Assembly: GCA_014763665.1 (NCBI GenBank) | Contig: JACXUY010000010.1 | Span: 1-42,137 of the forward strand | From: Gammaproteobacteria bacterium | GTDB lineage: Bacteria; Pseudomonadota; Gammaproteobacteria; Thiomicrospirales; Thiomicrospiraceae | Direction: 5' to 3' | DNA length: 42,137 nt | Position numbers and translations under genes: made by a program | In this document: positions 9,012 to 17,414 of the stretch, piece by piece | Position numbering within the stretch: the stretch's first letter is position 1 | How the letters are laid out: every line of letters starts with the position of its first letter | The notes under the pieces: model-generated | Seen by the model: only the letters and a program-made list of their open reading frames with translations | The model's database searches: none | What the model was told of the DNA's origin: nothing

Positions 9012-9237
9012 TTACTTCAGCTGCATAACCGCAATAATCAAGCCTGTCGCACCAGCCAACATTCCACCAATCGCCAATAGCAACTCATCTTTTAACGACT
9101 TTAAATCTTGCTTTGTGGTTAACTGCTCATTAATCATTTTTTTGCGACTCAGCCAAAACTTCCGCTTGTTCCAGCGGCATACCGACCGCGGTCATGTTCT
9201 TCACAAATTCATGTGTATCGAAGGTTATCGTTGCCAT
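9012..9237 (-). pseudogene. DUF1640/CCDC90-like small gene split by a frameshift in an A7 run
   Basis: From ATG 9235-9237, behind a strong AAGGAG site, the frame reads MATITFDTHEFVKNMTAVGM and on to AEVLAESQKND, then stops (TAA 9130-9132). This is the classic start of bacterial DUF1640-like proteins. The rest lies in the next frame: ATG 9135-9137 to stop 9012-9014 gives 41 residues with a TKQDLKSLKDEL helix and a hydrophobic tail (LLAIGGMLAGATGLIIAVMQ). Removing one A from the seven-A run (plus-strand T 9137-9143) joins the halves into one protein of about 74 residues. It is either a pseudogene, a sequencing error, or a gene expressed by slippage. It lies between galU and pgi. Confidence 0.75.
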
Positions 9238-9265
9238 AAGTTCACTCCTTACTCTTCCTTTTATA

Positions 9266-10129
9266 TTAATACTTATTCATTGAGGAAATCAATTGTGAAA
9301 ACGCCTCGCCCAGTTCGGGATGGCGCTTGGCAAAGGTAAGGGTTGCCGCTAAATAACCTAATTTATCGCCACAATCATGCACTTCACCATCGAAGACAAC
9401 ACCGCGCATTGTCTCTTTGTTCAATAACGCGTGCATGGCATCAGTGAGCTGAATTTCGCCACCCACTCCGCGCTGAGTTTGGGCTAATTCAGCAAAAATG
9501 CTGGGCGTAAATAAGTAACGTCCCAAAACAGCCAGATTCGATGGCGCTTGTTCAATGTTTGGCTTTTCAATGAGTTGCGTTATTTCGCTGTTATGATTTA
9601 AGCCAGCGATACCATACTTAGTTACCGCACTTGGTTCAACAGCTTGCAATGCAATACTGCTGACCTGATGGTGAGCAAAATCCGCTACCAACTGGGCCGT
9701 CGCATTGCGTTGTCTGTGGTAACAAATGACATCGGGCAACAATACGGCAAAGGAATTATCTTGCACAACAGGTGCAGCACAAGCCACGGCATGACCCAAG
9801 CCAAGGGCTTTACCTTGACGCACAGACACTAACTTCATGCCCTGTGGCAAGGTATTGCGCGCCAGCCCTAATAACGTCAGCTTGTTTTTCAACTCTAACT
9901 CAGTTTCGAGTTCAAATTGTCGATCGAAATGGTTTTCTAAACTCGGCTTGGCTGCATGAGTGACCAACACAACCGTATCAATTCCCGCTTCGTAGGCTTC
10001 TTCCACCACATATTGAATGAGTGGTTTATCGACTAAGGTCAGCATTTCTTTGGGCATGGCTTTGGTTGCCGGTAAAAAACGCGTTCCTAAGCCCGCAGCA
10101 GGTATAACAGCAAAGTTAACTGACATCAT
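9266..10129 (-). CDS. galU: UTP-glucose-1-phosphate uridylyltransferase
   Basis: 287 residues from the ATG at 10127-10129 (or the next ATG 3 bases on), which overlaps the galE stop as TAATG. A start 18 codons further upstream is possible but would lie wholly inside galE. Signature: FAVIPAAGLGTRFLPATKAM, then PKEML, LPDVICY, IEKPNIEQAPSNLAVLGRY and GGEIQLTDAM. It makes UDP-glucose from glucose-1-P and UTP. Together with GalE it provides UDP-glucose and UDP-galactose for surface glycans and would feed any UDP-glucose dehydrogenase. Confidence 0.96.
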   Translation of the reverse strand: MMSVNFAVIPAAGLGTRFLPATKAMPKEMLTLVDKPLIQYVVEEAYEAGIDTVVLVTHAAKPSLENHFDRQFELETELELKNKLTLLGLARNTLPQGMKLVSVRQGKALGLGHAVACAAPVVQDNSFAVLLPDVICYHRQRNATAQLVADFAHHQVSSIALQAVEPSAVTKYGIAGLNHNSEITQLIEKPNIEQAPSNLAVLGRYLFTPSIFAELAQTQRGVGGEIQLTDAMHALLNKETMRGVVFDGEVHDCGDKLGYLAATLTFAKRHPELGEAFSQLISSMNKY

Positions 10130-11151
10130 TATATTTCTAGTCCATTGGGATTCATGGATTGCCAACGCCAACTGTCTGCGCACATTTGTGCTAAATCACG
10201 CTCTGCTTGCCAGCCCAATAGCTGCTGAGCACGCTGTGCATTAGCGTAAACACAAGCGACATCACCAGCACGACGATTAACAATCTGGTAGGGCACCGTT
10301 TTACCACTCGCTTGCTCAAATGCTTGCACTACTTGCAGTACCGAATAGCCTTGTCCTGTACCTAGGTTAATCGGCGTGACTTGATCGTCACAATCGGTTT
10401 GCATCAGCTTTCTTAACGAAGCCAGATGTCCTTGAGCCAAATCAACCACATGAATATAGTCACGCACACCAGTACCATCGATGGTATCGTAATCACCACC
10501 AAAAACAGACAGCTTTTCACGACGACCGACAGCAACTTGGCTAACAAAAGGCATCAAGTTATTCGGTATGCCATTGGGGTCTTCACCAATCAACCCGCTT
10601 TCATGTGCACCAACGGGATTGAAGTAACGCAGTAAATGTACCTTCCACCCTGCTTCACTTTGCCCTAGGTCGCGTAGGATGTCTTCTATCATCAACTTAC
10701 TTCGTCCGTAGGGATTGGTTGCCGACAGCGGAAAATCTTCTGACACAGGAACACTGGCAGGATCACCATAAACCGTCGCTGATGAACTGAACACCAAAAT
10801 TTTAACGCTGGCATCACGCATGGCGTTTAATAATACCAGCGTACCATTAACGTTATTGTCATAATACTTAAGCGGCTGGGCGACTGACTCACCGACTGCC
10901 TTAAGTCCAGCAAAGTGAATCACCGCATCGATACTGTGTTGACTGAAAATACGCGCCATGGCATCAGCATTACGAATATCGGCCAAGACAAACTCCGGTT
11001 CAATGCCGGTGATTTGCTCAATACGACTGAGCACCCCTGCTTTGGCGTTGCACAGATTATCGGCAATCACCACATGATAGCCTGCTTGTTGCAAAGCGAT
11101 CACGGTGTGCGAACCAATATAACCCGCCCCGCCGGTAACGAGAATGCTCAT
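10129..11151 (-). CDS. galE: UDP-glucose 4-epimerase
   Basis: 340 residues, standard GalE length. Extended-SDR features: [15 protein letters not shown] at the N-terminus, VIHFAGLKAVGESV, FSSSATVYGDP, YGRSKLMIEDIL (YxxxK) and YFNPVGAHESGLIGEDPNGIPNNL, whose NPVGAH and IGEDP parts bind the substrate. It interconverts UDP-glucose and UDP-galactose with bound NAD. It lies 14 bases after grxD and runs into galU. Confidence 0.97.
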   Translation of the reverse strand: MSILVTGGAGYIGSHTVIALQQAGYHVVIADNLCNAKAGVLSRIEQITGIEPEFVLADIRNADAMARIFSQHSIDAVIHFAGLKAVGESVAQPLKYYDNNVNGTLVLLNAMRDASVKILVFSSSATVYGDPASVPVSEDFPLSATNPYGRSKLMIEDILRDLGQSEAGWKVHLLRYFNPVGAHESGLIGEDPNGIPNNLMPFVSQVAVGRREKLSVFGGDYDTIDGTGVRDYIHVVDLAQGHLASLRKLMQTDCDDQVTPINLGTGQGYSVLQVVQAFEQASGKTVPYQIVNRRAGDVACVYANAQRAQQLLGWQAERDLAQMCADSWRWQSMNPNGLEI

Positions 11152-11165
11152 GTGATCTAACCTAC

Positions 11166-11516
11166 TTATTCCGTTGCTGAAGCAGCTGCATGCTTTTCGT
11201 TGGCCGCTTTCATCATGCGTAACAACTCGCCACTGGCAGCTAATTCTAGGGTGATGTCACAACCGCCTGCCAGTTCGCCATCGATATAAATTTGCGGGAA
11301 AGTCGGCCAATCTTGATAAAAAGGGAGGTACTGAAAAATATCGGGATCAGCCAATACGTTAACAAAGGCAAACTTTTCACCCGTATCAATCATCGCTTGC
11401 GATGCGCGCGATGAATAACCACATTGTGGCATAGTAGGTGTGCCTTTCATGTAAATCACACAGGGATTGTTTTTAACTTGACCGTCAATTTTTGCCAAGG
11501 TTTCTTCTTTAGTCAT
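11166..11516 (-). CDS. grxD: Monothiol glutaredoxin (Grx4 type), CGYS active site
   Basis: 116 residues. The single-cysteine active site sits in MKGTPTMPQCGYSSRASQAM; the usual motif is CGFS, here CGYS. WPTFPQIYIDGELAGGCDI contains the TFP cis-proline and the glutathione-binding GGCD. Proteins of this type bind a [2Fe-2S] cluster with glutathione and pass it to other proteins, often with BolA partners, in the cytoplasm. Start ATG has GGAG 7 bases upstream. It sits between a broken DUF1640-like gene and galE; the link to sugar metabolism looks positional only. Confidence 0.93.
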   Translation of the reverse strand: MTKEETLAKIDGQVKNNPCVIYMKGTPTMPQCGYSSRASQAMIDTGEKFAFVNVLADPDIFQYLPFYQDWPTFPQIYIDGELAGGCDITLELAASGELLRMMKAANEKHAAASATE

Positions 11517-11536
11517 ACTGTAGCTCCGTCGATAAT

Positions 11537-11800
11537 TTATTGTAATAAGGGTTTAAGTAGCGGTAAAACAGTGGCAGCAATAACAATACCCAGCATCCGC
11601 TGCAATAATGTAATGCGTCCGTTAATGGTCACTAATTCTTTATCAATTTTATGAACATCACTTTATAACGCGGCAATATCTTTTTTAGAAAGTTGTTTGT
11701 GATCTTCAAAATAGCCAATGAGTCTTTGCGCTTTTTCATCCGACACACCCACTTCTCGGAGTGCTTGATAAAATTCAATCGTCATTGTTGCAGCCATCAT
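11537..11800 (-). pseudogene. DUF1640-like small gene interrupted by an in-frame TAA
   Basis: From the tandem ATGATG at 11795-11800, with GGGAG upstream, the frame reads 45 residues including MTIEFYQALREVGVSDEKAQ and ending SKKDIAAL, then TAA at 11663-11665. The same frame continues for 41 residues (SDVHKIDKELVTINGRITLL, then the hydrophobic LGIVIAATVLPLLKPLL) to a TAA at 11537-11539. The continuation has the expected coiled coil and C-terminal membrane anchor, so one base change probably split an 87-residue protein. A 45-residue soluble fragment could still be made. It lies between the amidotransferase gene and grxD. Confidence 0.7.
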
Positions 11801-11826
11801 TAGAACTCCCTAATTTTTCAGTCTGA

Positions 11827-13599
11827 TTATACCCCATCCACATGGATTTGTAGCCAAAGTTCGAGCAAGGCCGCATGCCAAAGCTTAGAACCCAAAATGG
11901 CGGTATAGTGTTTATCTGGTTCTTTTAATAACAATTCAAGATAGTTACGATTGAACAATCCACGCTCTCGTGCAGCACGACTGTTGAGAATATCGGCCAT
12001 AAAGTCGTAAAACGCACCGCGCACAAACTTGAGTGCGGGCATGGGGAAATAGCCTTTTTTGCGATCAATAACGGCATCAGGAAGTCGTCCACGCGATAGT
12101 GCCTTGAGCGGATACTTTCCTTCATCTCTTAGCTTAAATTCGGGCGGCAAGGTCATCGCATACTCAATTAAATGATGATCCATAAAGGGCGTACGCGCTT
12201 CCAACCCCCATGCCATGGTCATGTTGTCTACACGTTTCACGGGGTCATCAACAATCAACGTGGTCGTATCGAAACGCAATACCTGATCGAGATAGGTATC
12301 CGCGCCCGCTTGCGACAGCATATCGCGCACGTAATCCCCTGTGACATCATCAACGTGATAACGCGGATTAACGGCACGCAACCATTCCTCATGTGTGCGA
12401 TCAAAATATCGACTGGCAAAGCGCGTCAGCGTGTCTTCGCCTTCAGCGGCATGCATTTGAGGATACCAAAAATAACCGCCAAAGACTTCATCTGCACCCT
12501 GCCCGCTTTGCACAACTTTAATGCTTTTGCTTACCTGCTCAGACAATAAATAAAACGCCACTGCATCTTGCGCTACCATGGGTTCGGACATTTGCGCTAC
12601 CGCTTCAGGCAAGCGTGGCAATACCTGTACATTGGCTACCAGAATTTTATGATGGTCAGTAGCGTAACGCGCCACCACTTGATCGGAATATTCAAACTCA
12701 CTGCCCATCTCTTCGGGTGTGTCTTCAAAACCAATCGAATAGGTTGGAATATGGCTGGCACCCAACTCGGCTAGTAAGGCAACAATCAAACTGGAATCGA
12801 GTCCACCCGAAAGTAACACTCCAACTGGCACATCGGCATTCATGCGTTTTTGAATGGCATTTTTGAGGTGATACAGTGTAGCTTCTAGCATTTCAGCTTC
12901 AGAAACCGCTTTACTGGGACGTTGTGCTGTCAGCGACCAATAGCGACGTTTTTCGACCCTTCCATTGGCAGGTACGATCATCCAGTGTGAGGGTTCGAGC
13001 TTGCGAATGGATTGAATCAACGTGCGAGGCGCAGGCACCACTGCGTGTAGCGTCATCAGGTGATGCAAGGCAATGGGGTCGAGGCTTTTATCGACAGCAC
13101 CACTGGCAAGCAATGCTTGCGTTGAAGAGGCAAAACGCAACCCTTCGTCGTCTAAAATATAGTAAAACGGCTTAATACCAAAGCGATCACGACAGGCAAA
13201 AAGGGTTTGCTGATTGGCATCCCAAATGGCAAAAGCAAACATACCTTCAAAATGCTGAACACAGTCTAATCCCCACTGACGATAGCCTTTGAGGATAATT
13301 TCCGTGTCGGAATGAGATTGAAAGCGATGCCCATAGCCTTCGAGCTGTTGGCGCAATTCGGGATAATTATAAATACAGCCATTAAACACCAAACTCAATT
13401 CACCATCGAGCATGGGTTGATGACCTGCGCTACTCAAATCAATGATCGATAAACGACGCTGACCCAATGCCACACTACCCAGTACCCAAATCCCTTCATC
13501 ATCAGGGCCACGACGGGCCAACTTATCCAGCATCGGACGCATGGTTTGCACTGTGGCAGGAACACCGTTAAATCGTAAATCGCCACAAATTCCGCACAT
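11827..13599 (-). CDS. Glutamine-dependent amidotransferase, asparagine synthetase family (NAGGN-type)
   Basis: 590 residues. The mature N-terminal cysteine (MCGICGDLRFNG) begins the class II glutaminase domain with LARRGPDDEG, RLSIIDLS and VFNGCIYNYPELR; the synthetase domain has the PP-loop VGVLLSGGLDSSL, QSGQGADEVFGGY and EARTPFMDHHLIEYA. Length, the MCGICG(D/E)LRF start and the GSKLWHAALLELWLQ end resemble the amidotransferase that makes the osmolyte N-acetylglutaminylglutamine amide, rather than housekeeping AsnB. The partner synthetase (ngg) is not in this window, so plain asparagine synthetase or cell-surface sugar amidation remain possible. It is first in the run leading to grxD, galE and galU. 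Confidence 0.85.
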   Translation of the reverse strand: MCGICGDLRFNGVPATVQTMRPMLDKLARRGPDDEGIWVLGSVALGQRRLSIIDLSSAGHQPMLDGELSLVFNGCIYNYPELRQQLEGYGHRFQSHSDTEIILKGYRQWGLDCVQHFEGMFAFAIWDANQQTLFACRDRFGIKPFYYILDDEGLRFASSTQALLASGAVDKSLDPIALHHLMTLHAVVPAPRTLIQSIRKLEPSHWMIVPANGRVEKRRYWSLTAQRPSKAVSEAEMLEATLYHLKNAIQKRMNADVPVGVLLSGGLDSSLIVALLAELGASHIPTYSIGFEDTPEEMGSEFEYSDQVVARYATDHHKILVANVQVLPRLPEAVAQMSEPMVAQDAVAFYLLSEQVSKSIKVVQSGQGADEVFGGYFWYPQMHAAEGEDTLTRFASRYFDRTHEEWLRAVNPRYHVDDVTGDYVRDMLSQAGADTYLDQVLRFDTTTLIVDDPVKRVDNMTMAWGLEARTPFMDHHLIEYAMTLPPEFKLRDEGKYPLKALSRGRLPDAVIDRKKGYFPMPALKFVRGAFYDFMADILNSRAARERGLFNRNYLELLLKEPDKHYTAILGSKLWHAALLELWLQIHVDGV

Positions 13600-13670
13600 A
13601 AACTCTCTCTTTTTTAACCCAAGGCAATAGCACTATTATCGTTGTATTCCAAAGCGCAAACCAGTTCACC

Positions 13671-13716
13671 TAAAACTGTCGTGAGCTGGCAAAATGGCGA
13701 GGCGCAACAGGTTTTA
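13671..13716 (-). repeat. Short copy of a dispersed TAAACC-ended repeat; supplies the helicase stop codon
   Basis: On the minus strand this begins TAAAACCTGTTGCGCC and ends near GACAGTTTTAG. The two ends form an imperfect inverted repeat (TAAAACcTGT / ACAGTTTTA), so the transcript can fold into a hairpin. The middle (CATTTTGCCAGCT) matches the far end of the copy at 28546-28671 (CATTTTGTCAGCT), so this looks like an internally deleted version with both ends kept. Its first three bases are the stop codon of the helicase gene. Confidence 0.6.
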
Positions 13717-15897
13717 ACACCAAGTTAAGGAAGGATGATCTAACTTCAACCAGCGCACTCCGTCTGTAAACATCACCTCTATTTTATCACCGTTACGCGA
13801 CATCAACAGACCCGCACCAAACTTATCGTGTTGAACCTGAGTGCCTATCTGTAGCAGCGGCTTAGCGCTCAAACGTTCTGAACGTAGCTGTGCTTGCAAG
13901 TAAGCATTGGCAATGCGTACTTCTGTCGCTTGTGGCAACAGGCTTTGCTCACCATGCAAATAACGACCTAATTGTTGACAGACAAGCAAATTACTTTCAG
14001 CCAAAAAACGACAATTCTGTCCCGCACTCTTGGCTGTCTCTCCTTTTTGCCATAACGCATCCAACACACTGGCATCGGGCAGACACAAGCTTAACTGTCG
14101 TTTAGCGCGCGTGATGGCGACATAAAACAAACGACGCTCTTCGTAAAGTAACTCCAACACCTCGCTCGCTTTCTGGCTAGGAAAAGCACCCTCCTGCAAG
14201 CCAGCCACGACAACCGCATCCCATTCCCGACCCTTAACGCGGTGAATGGTGGTTAAACTGACCGCACTAACTTGAGCTTCGCCGATGTGTGCTGCTTGCC
14301 TTAGAGATTGCCAATAAGCCAAAGCTTCTGCCGCACTCATGCGCTGCGGAATCGCATCGCGCAACGCACGAATAACCCCCCACTGCAATTCCCCTTGCGC
14401 CACGGAGCTGGACAATTTCTCCAGCCGATTGGCAGCATCTGTCTCTTGCAAAAAACGTTCAATGAGTACTTGGGCGGATAAATCACGCCACGCACCAGAA
14501 ATCAGCTGTTGCCACAGCGAAGCTCTGGCCTGCCAATGTTTTTTCAGCCATGCGCGATCTTCTGGCAAGGCTTCTATTGCCTCCACCACAGCTTCGGGCT
14601 GAGCAACAGAAAGTTGCACCAAACGCTCTCGCTGCACCTTAGCCATACCTAAGGGTGGCAGTTGCCAAAAAGCATTTAACCACTGCCAACGCGTTTCAGT
14701 GGTTTCTTGCCACACTTCCCCAGTTGCCAGCATTAATAAGGCCATAAGTCCTTGTGTCGTTGGCACATCCCACACGCTACGTTCACCCAATAGCCGGTAG
14801 GGTATTTTCGCTTGCAACAAGGCCAATTCAATGGGCGCTGCTTGCACCCACAAACGCACCAACACCGCCGCACTCGACCAGTCATGACCATTGGCTTGCC
14901 ACTTCACTAAAGCCCGCACCACTTCAGTCGCTTCATGCCCCAGCAGACACTGAAGCTCGGTAGGCTGGGATGTTTCGGTTGCTAATACCGCCTGTCTATC
15001 CAGCCAAGGGTTGGCATCAATGACATGATTCGCCAATAACGCCAAACTGTGACCAAAGCGAAAACTATGCGGTAAATGATAGGTGGTCGCACTGCTAAAG
15101 TCCTGTACAAAACGCTGTGCTAAAAAATCAGGATTAGCGCCACGCCAGGTATAAATGCACTGATCCACATCGCCCACCACCATCACTTGGGCACGCTCAC
15201 CCGCGAGCCAATGCAAGAGCACATGCTGCACTTCATTCACATCTTGGTATTCATCAACCAACACATAATCGAGATGATTCGCGAACTCCTCGCGTAGGGT
15301 CGGGTACTGTGATAACAATCGCCAAGGCGCGTAAAGCATATCGGTGAAAAACCATACTCTAGCTTGCGCTTGCAATTGTTCAAGCTGACGAATCGCCGGC
15401 GCTAGACTGCGCATCCCTTCAGGCAAAATGGCCAAGGACAAGTCTAATGGACTGGCCAAGCCTTTCACCCACTCCAATGCCTGGCCCAAATTTTCTAGCT
15501 GTTCTTGATCTATCTGACACAGACGCAAGGCTTCTCGCTTGAGTGCAGTCTCTTGTCCTGCCGATGCCAAACGCCACGCCGGTGCTTTGCCTTGTGCCAT
15601 TAAGCGTTGCAATAATTTCCAACCCAAGGCATGAAAGGTTTGCACCGTCACAGCACTAGCACCAATTGCCGACTGCAGGCGATGACGAAAATCATCAGCC
15701 GCTTCGCGGTTATAAGTCAGTACCCGGATGCGTTTCGCCGCAGCCCCTTGATCTAACAACCAAGCTATACGCGCGATGAGCATACGCGTTTTGCCCGCCC
15801 CAGCCACCGCCAACACGCGTGCATGTCCTTGCGCATGACACGCAGCTGCTTGCTGTTCTGGGGTTAATAGTGATTGGTGAACGGCAAAAAGTGACAC
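13714..15897 (-). CDS. Superfamily 1A ATP-dependent DNA helicase (UvrD/PcrA/Rep family)
   Basis: 727 residues. Motifs in order: LTPEQQAAA (Q motif), VAGAGKTRMLIARI (Walker A, residues 32-37), VLTYNREAADDF, DYVLVDEYQDVNEVQ (Walker B), GDVDQCIYTWRGANPDFL, TTIHRVKGREWDAVVVAGL and EERRLFYVAITRAKRQL (motif VI). The C-terminus (VQHDKFGAGLLMSRNGDKIEVMF, in part) resembles the small RNA-polymerase-binding fold at the end of PcrA/UvrD. It probably translocates 3'-5' on single-stranded DNA in repair or replication. The start is GTG at 15895-15897 without a clear ribosome site. It is shorter and more divergent than housekeeping UvrD, so I give no gene symbol. The stop lies in a dispersed repeat. Confidence 0.9.
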   Translation of the reverse strand: MSLFAVHQSLLTPEQQAAACHAQGHARVLAVAGAGKTRMLIARIAWLLDQGAAAKRIRVLTYNREAADDFRHRLQSAIGASAVTVQTFHALGWKLLQRLMAQGKAPAWRLASAGQETALKREALRLCQIDQEQLENLGQALEWVKGLASPLDLSLAILPEGMRSLAPAIRQLEQLQAQARVWFFTDMLYAPWRLLSQYPTLREEFANHLDYVLVDEYQDVNEVQHVLLHWLAGERAQVMVVGDVDQCIYTWRGANPDFLAQRFVQDFSSATTYHLPHSFRFGHSLALLANHVIDANPWLDRQAVLATETSQPTELQCLLGHEATEVVRALVKWQANGHDWSSAAVLVRLWVQAAPIELALLQAKIPYRLLGERSVWDVPTTQGLMALLMLATGEVWQETTETRWQWLNAFWQLPPLGMAKVQRERLVQLSVAQPEAVVEAIEALPEDRAWLKKHWQARASLWQQLISGAWRDLSAQVLIERFLQETDAANRLEKLSSSVAQGELQWGVIRALRDAIPQRMSAAEALAYWQSLRQAAHIGEAQVSAVSLTTIHRVKGREWDAVVVAGLQEGAFPSQKASEVLELLYEERRLFYVAITRAKRQLSLCLPDASVLDALWQKGETAKSAGQNCRFLAESNLLVCQQLGRYLHGEQSLLPQATEVRIANAYLQAQLRSERLSAKPLLQIGTQVQHDKFGAGLLMSRNGDKIEVMFTDGVRWLKLDHPSLTWC

Positions 15898-16050
15898 AAG
15901 GAACCATGATCAGAATGAATTGAATGTCGTCATTATCGCAGAAAGCCACGTTAAGTCATAACTTAGATTGACGTCTAAGGGAATGGGGGCTGGGGGAAGG
16001 AATGCAGGAAAACACATATTACCCTTTACCTTAACTGCTACCACCAGAGG

Positions 16051-16171
16051 TAAAATGAGTTCGGGAAGGCTAAAAAACGAGTGAAATGAGGTTTTTAGCG
16101 CTTACCGTCACTTGATTTTTAAGGGCATTTTCGGTAACATTAGAAAAGCAGTCATTTAAGACTGCTTTTTT
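16051..16171 (+). ncRNA. Candidate structured leader or small RNA ending in an intrinsic terminator upstream of argD
   Basis: The 300-base gap between the helicase and argD holds three consecutive hairpins on the plus strand: GCTAAAAAAC/GTTTTTAGC (16069-16099), TTACCG/CGGTAA (16102-16137), and a terminator hairpin (16144-16171). TAAAAT at 16051-16056 could be a -10 box with a transcript start near 16063; no convincing -35 is seen. The terminator ends 26 bases before the argD start codon, so the transcript is either a roughly 110-nt small RNA or an attenuator for argD-argF. I recognise no known riboswitch or ArgR box. The remaining part (15898-16050) contains only an inverted repeat CTTAGA/TCTAAG at 15961-15978 and a G-rich stretch. 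Confidence 0.4.
16144..16171 (+). terminator. Intrinsic terminator upstream of argD
   Basis: AAAAGCAGTC and GACTGCTTTT form a perfect 10-bp stem around ATTTAA, followed by further T. This is a strong Rho-independent terminator on the plus strand, but no gene ends there. It must belong to a leader or small RNA transcribed from within the gap. Confidence 0.85.
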
Positions 16172-16197
16172 GTTTCGAGCACACGGACGGGATCATC

Positions 16198-17382
16198 TTG
16201 AGCCATTTAATGCCTACCTACAGTCGCCTACCAGTGACCTTCACACAGGGTGAAGGGGTTTGGTTATGGGATGATCAGAACAACCGCTACCTAGACGCTA
16301 TCAGTGGCATCGCCGTGTGCAACCTCGGACATTGCCACCCTGCTGTCACGCAAGCCATTTGCCAACAAGCCAGCCAACTGGTTCACACTTCTAATCTATA
16401 CCAAATTCAGCGTCAAGAAGAGCTGGGCGACGCCTTGGTTGAAGCTTCGGGCATGGACAAGGTTTTTTTCTGTAATTCTGGAACAGAAGCCAACGAAGCG
16501 GCTATTAAGCTGGCTCGCCTCTATGGTCACAAAAAAGGCATTGCCCTACCCACCATTGTGGTGATGGAAAATAGTTTCCACGGTCGCACCATGGCAGCAT
16601 TGACGGCAACCGGTAATGAAAAAATTAAAGAAGGCTTTGGGCCGATGCTCGAAGGTTTCTTACGCGTTCCTTACAACGACATTAACGCTGCTGAACAGGC
16701 ATTTGCCAACAACCCAAATATCGTGGCGGTACTGGTTGAACCAGTACAAGGTGAAGGGGGTGTTTTGCCTGCCGATCCCGCTTGGTGTCAGCGTCTGCGC
16801 GATTTGTGTCAAACGCAAGACGCCTTAATGATGATAGACGAAGTACAAACCGGCATGGGGCGTACAGGCAAACTTTTCGCTTTCCAGCATCACCAATTTT
16901 TGCCCGATGTGGTTACCCTTGCTAAAGGCTTGGGCAATGGCATGCCCATTGGCGCGATGATGACGCGCGGCAAAGCGGCTGAGGTATTCGCGCCTGGCAA
17001 CCACGGTACTACCTTCGGCGGTAATCCGCTCGCTTGTGCTGCTGGCTTAGCCGTGCTCAACACCTTGAGGCAGCATCCTGAACACATCACGAATGCCACT
17101 GAACTTGGCAATTTTATGCGTGCTGAATTCATCCGTCGTTTAGCTAATTTAAATGGCATTAAGGTCATTCGTGGCTTGGGTTTGATGATTGGTATTCAAC
17201 TTGATCGCCCTTGTGCCGAACTGGTTAAGCGGGCGTTAGAGAAGCACCACTTGTTAATTAACGTCACACGCGGCGATACGGTTCGCCTGTTACCGCCCTT
17301 GGTTATGACTCAGGATGATGCTGAACTCATTGTCAGCGGCGTTTGTGATGTTATCCGTGAATTTTTAAACACCAATGCGTAA
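16198..17382 (+). CDS. argD: Acetylornithine aminotransferase
   Basis: 394 residues; class III PLP aminotransferase. Motifs: LDAISGIAVCNLGHCHPAV, FFCNSGTEANEAAIKLAR (phosphate binding), FHGRTMAALTATGN, VLVEPVQGEGG, MMIDEVQTGMGRTGKLFA (PLP aspartate), TLAKGLGNGMPIGAM (Schiff-base lysine) and GTTFGGNPLACAA. It converts N-acetylglutamate semialdehyde to N-acetylornithine in arginine synthesis. A TTG start at 16198 gives MSHLMPTYSRLPV, which matches relatives better than the ATG at 16210. It is followed 32 bases later by argF. Confidence 0.95.
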   Translation: MSHLMPTYSRLPVTFTQGEGVWLWDDQNNRYLDAISGIAVCNLGHCHPAVTQAICQQASQLVHTSNLYQIQRQEELGDALVEASGMDKVFFCNSGTEANEAAIKLARLYGHKKGIALPTIVVMENSFHGRTMAALTATGNEKIKEGFGPMLEGFLRVPYNDINAAEQAFANNPNIVAVLVEPVQGEGGVLPADPAWCQRLRDLCQTQDALMMIDEVQTGMGRTGKLFAFQHHQFLPDVVTLAKGLGNGMPIGAMMTRGKAAEVFAPGNHGTTFGGNPLACAAGLAVLNTLRQHPEHITNATELGNFMRAEFIRRLANLNGIKVIRGLGLMIGIQLDRPCAELVKRALEKHHLLINVTRGDTVRLLPPLVMTQDDAELIVSGVCDVIREFLNTNA

Positions 17383-17414
17383 CTGCATTTAACAACCAAA
17401 TACGATGTAACTTT

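Noticed and set aside
10129-10183. An upstream start would extend GalU by 18 residues.
   Set aside because: The extension lies entirely in galE, has no family similarity, and the ATG overlapping the galE stop is well placed.
12172-12549. A 125-codon plus-strand frame opposite the amidotransferase gene.
   Set aside because: It lies wholly inside an intact conserved gene on the other strand and resembles no family; long antisense frames are common here.
15979-16003. G-rich stretch (GGGAATGGGGGCTGGGGG) as a G-quadruplex.
   Set aside because: It has only three runs of three or more G and one pair, so a stable quadruplex is not well supported.
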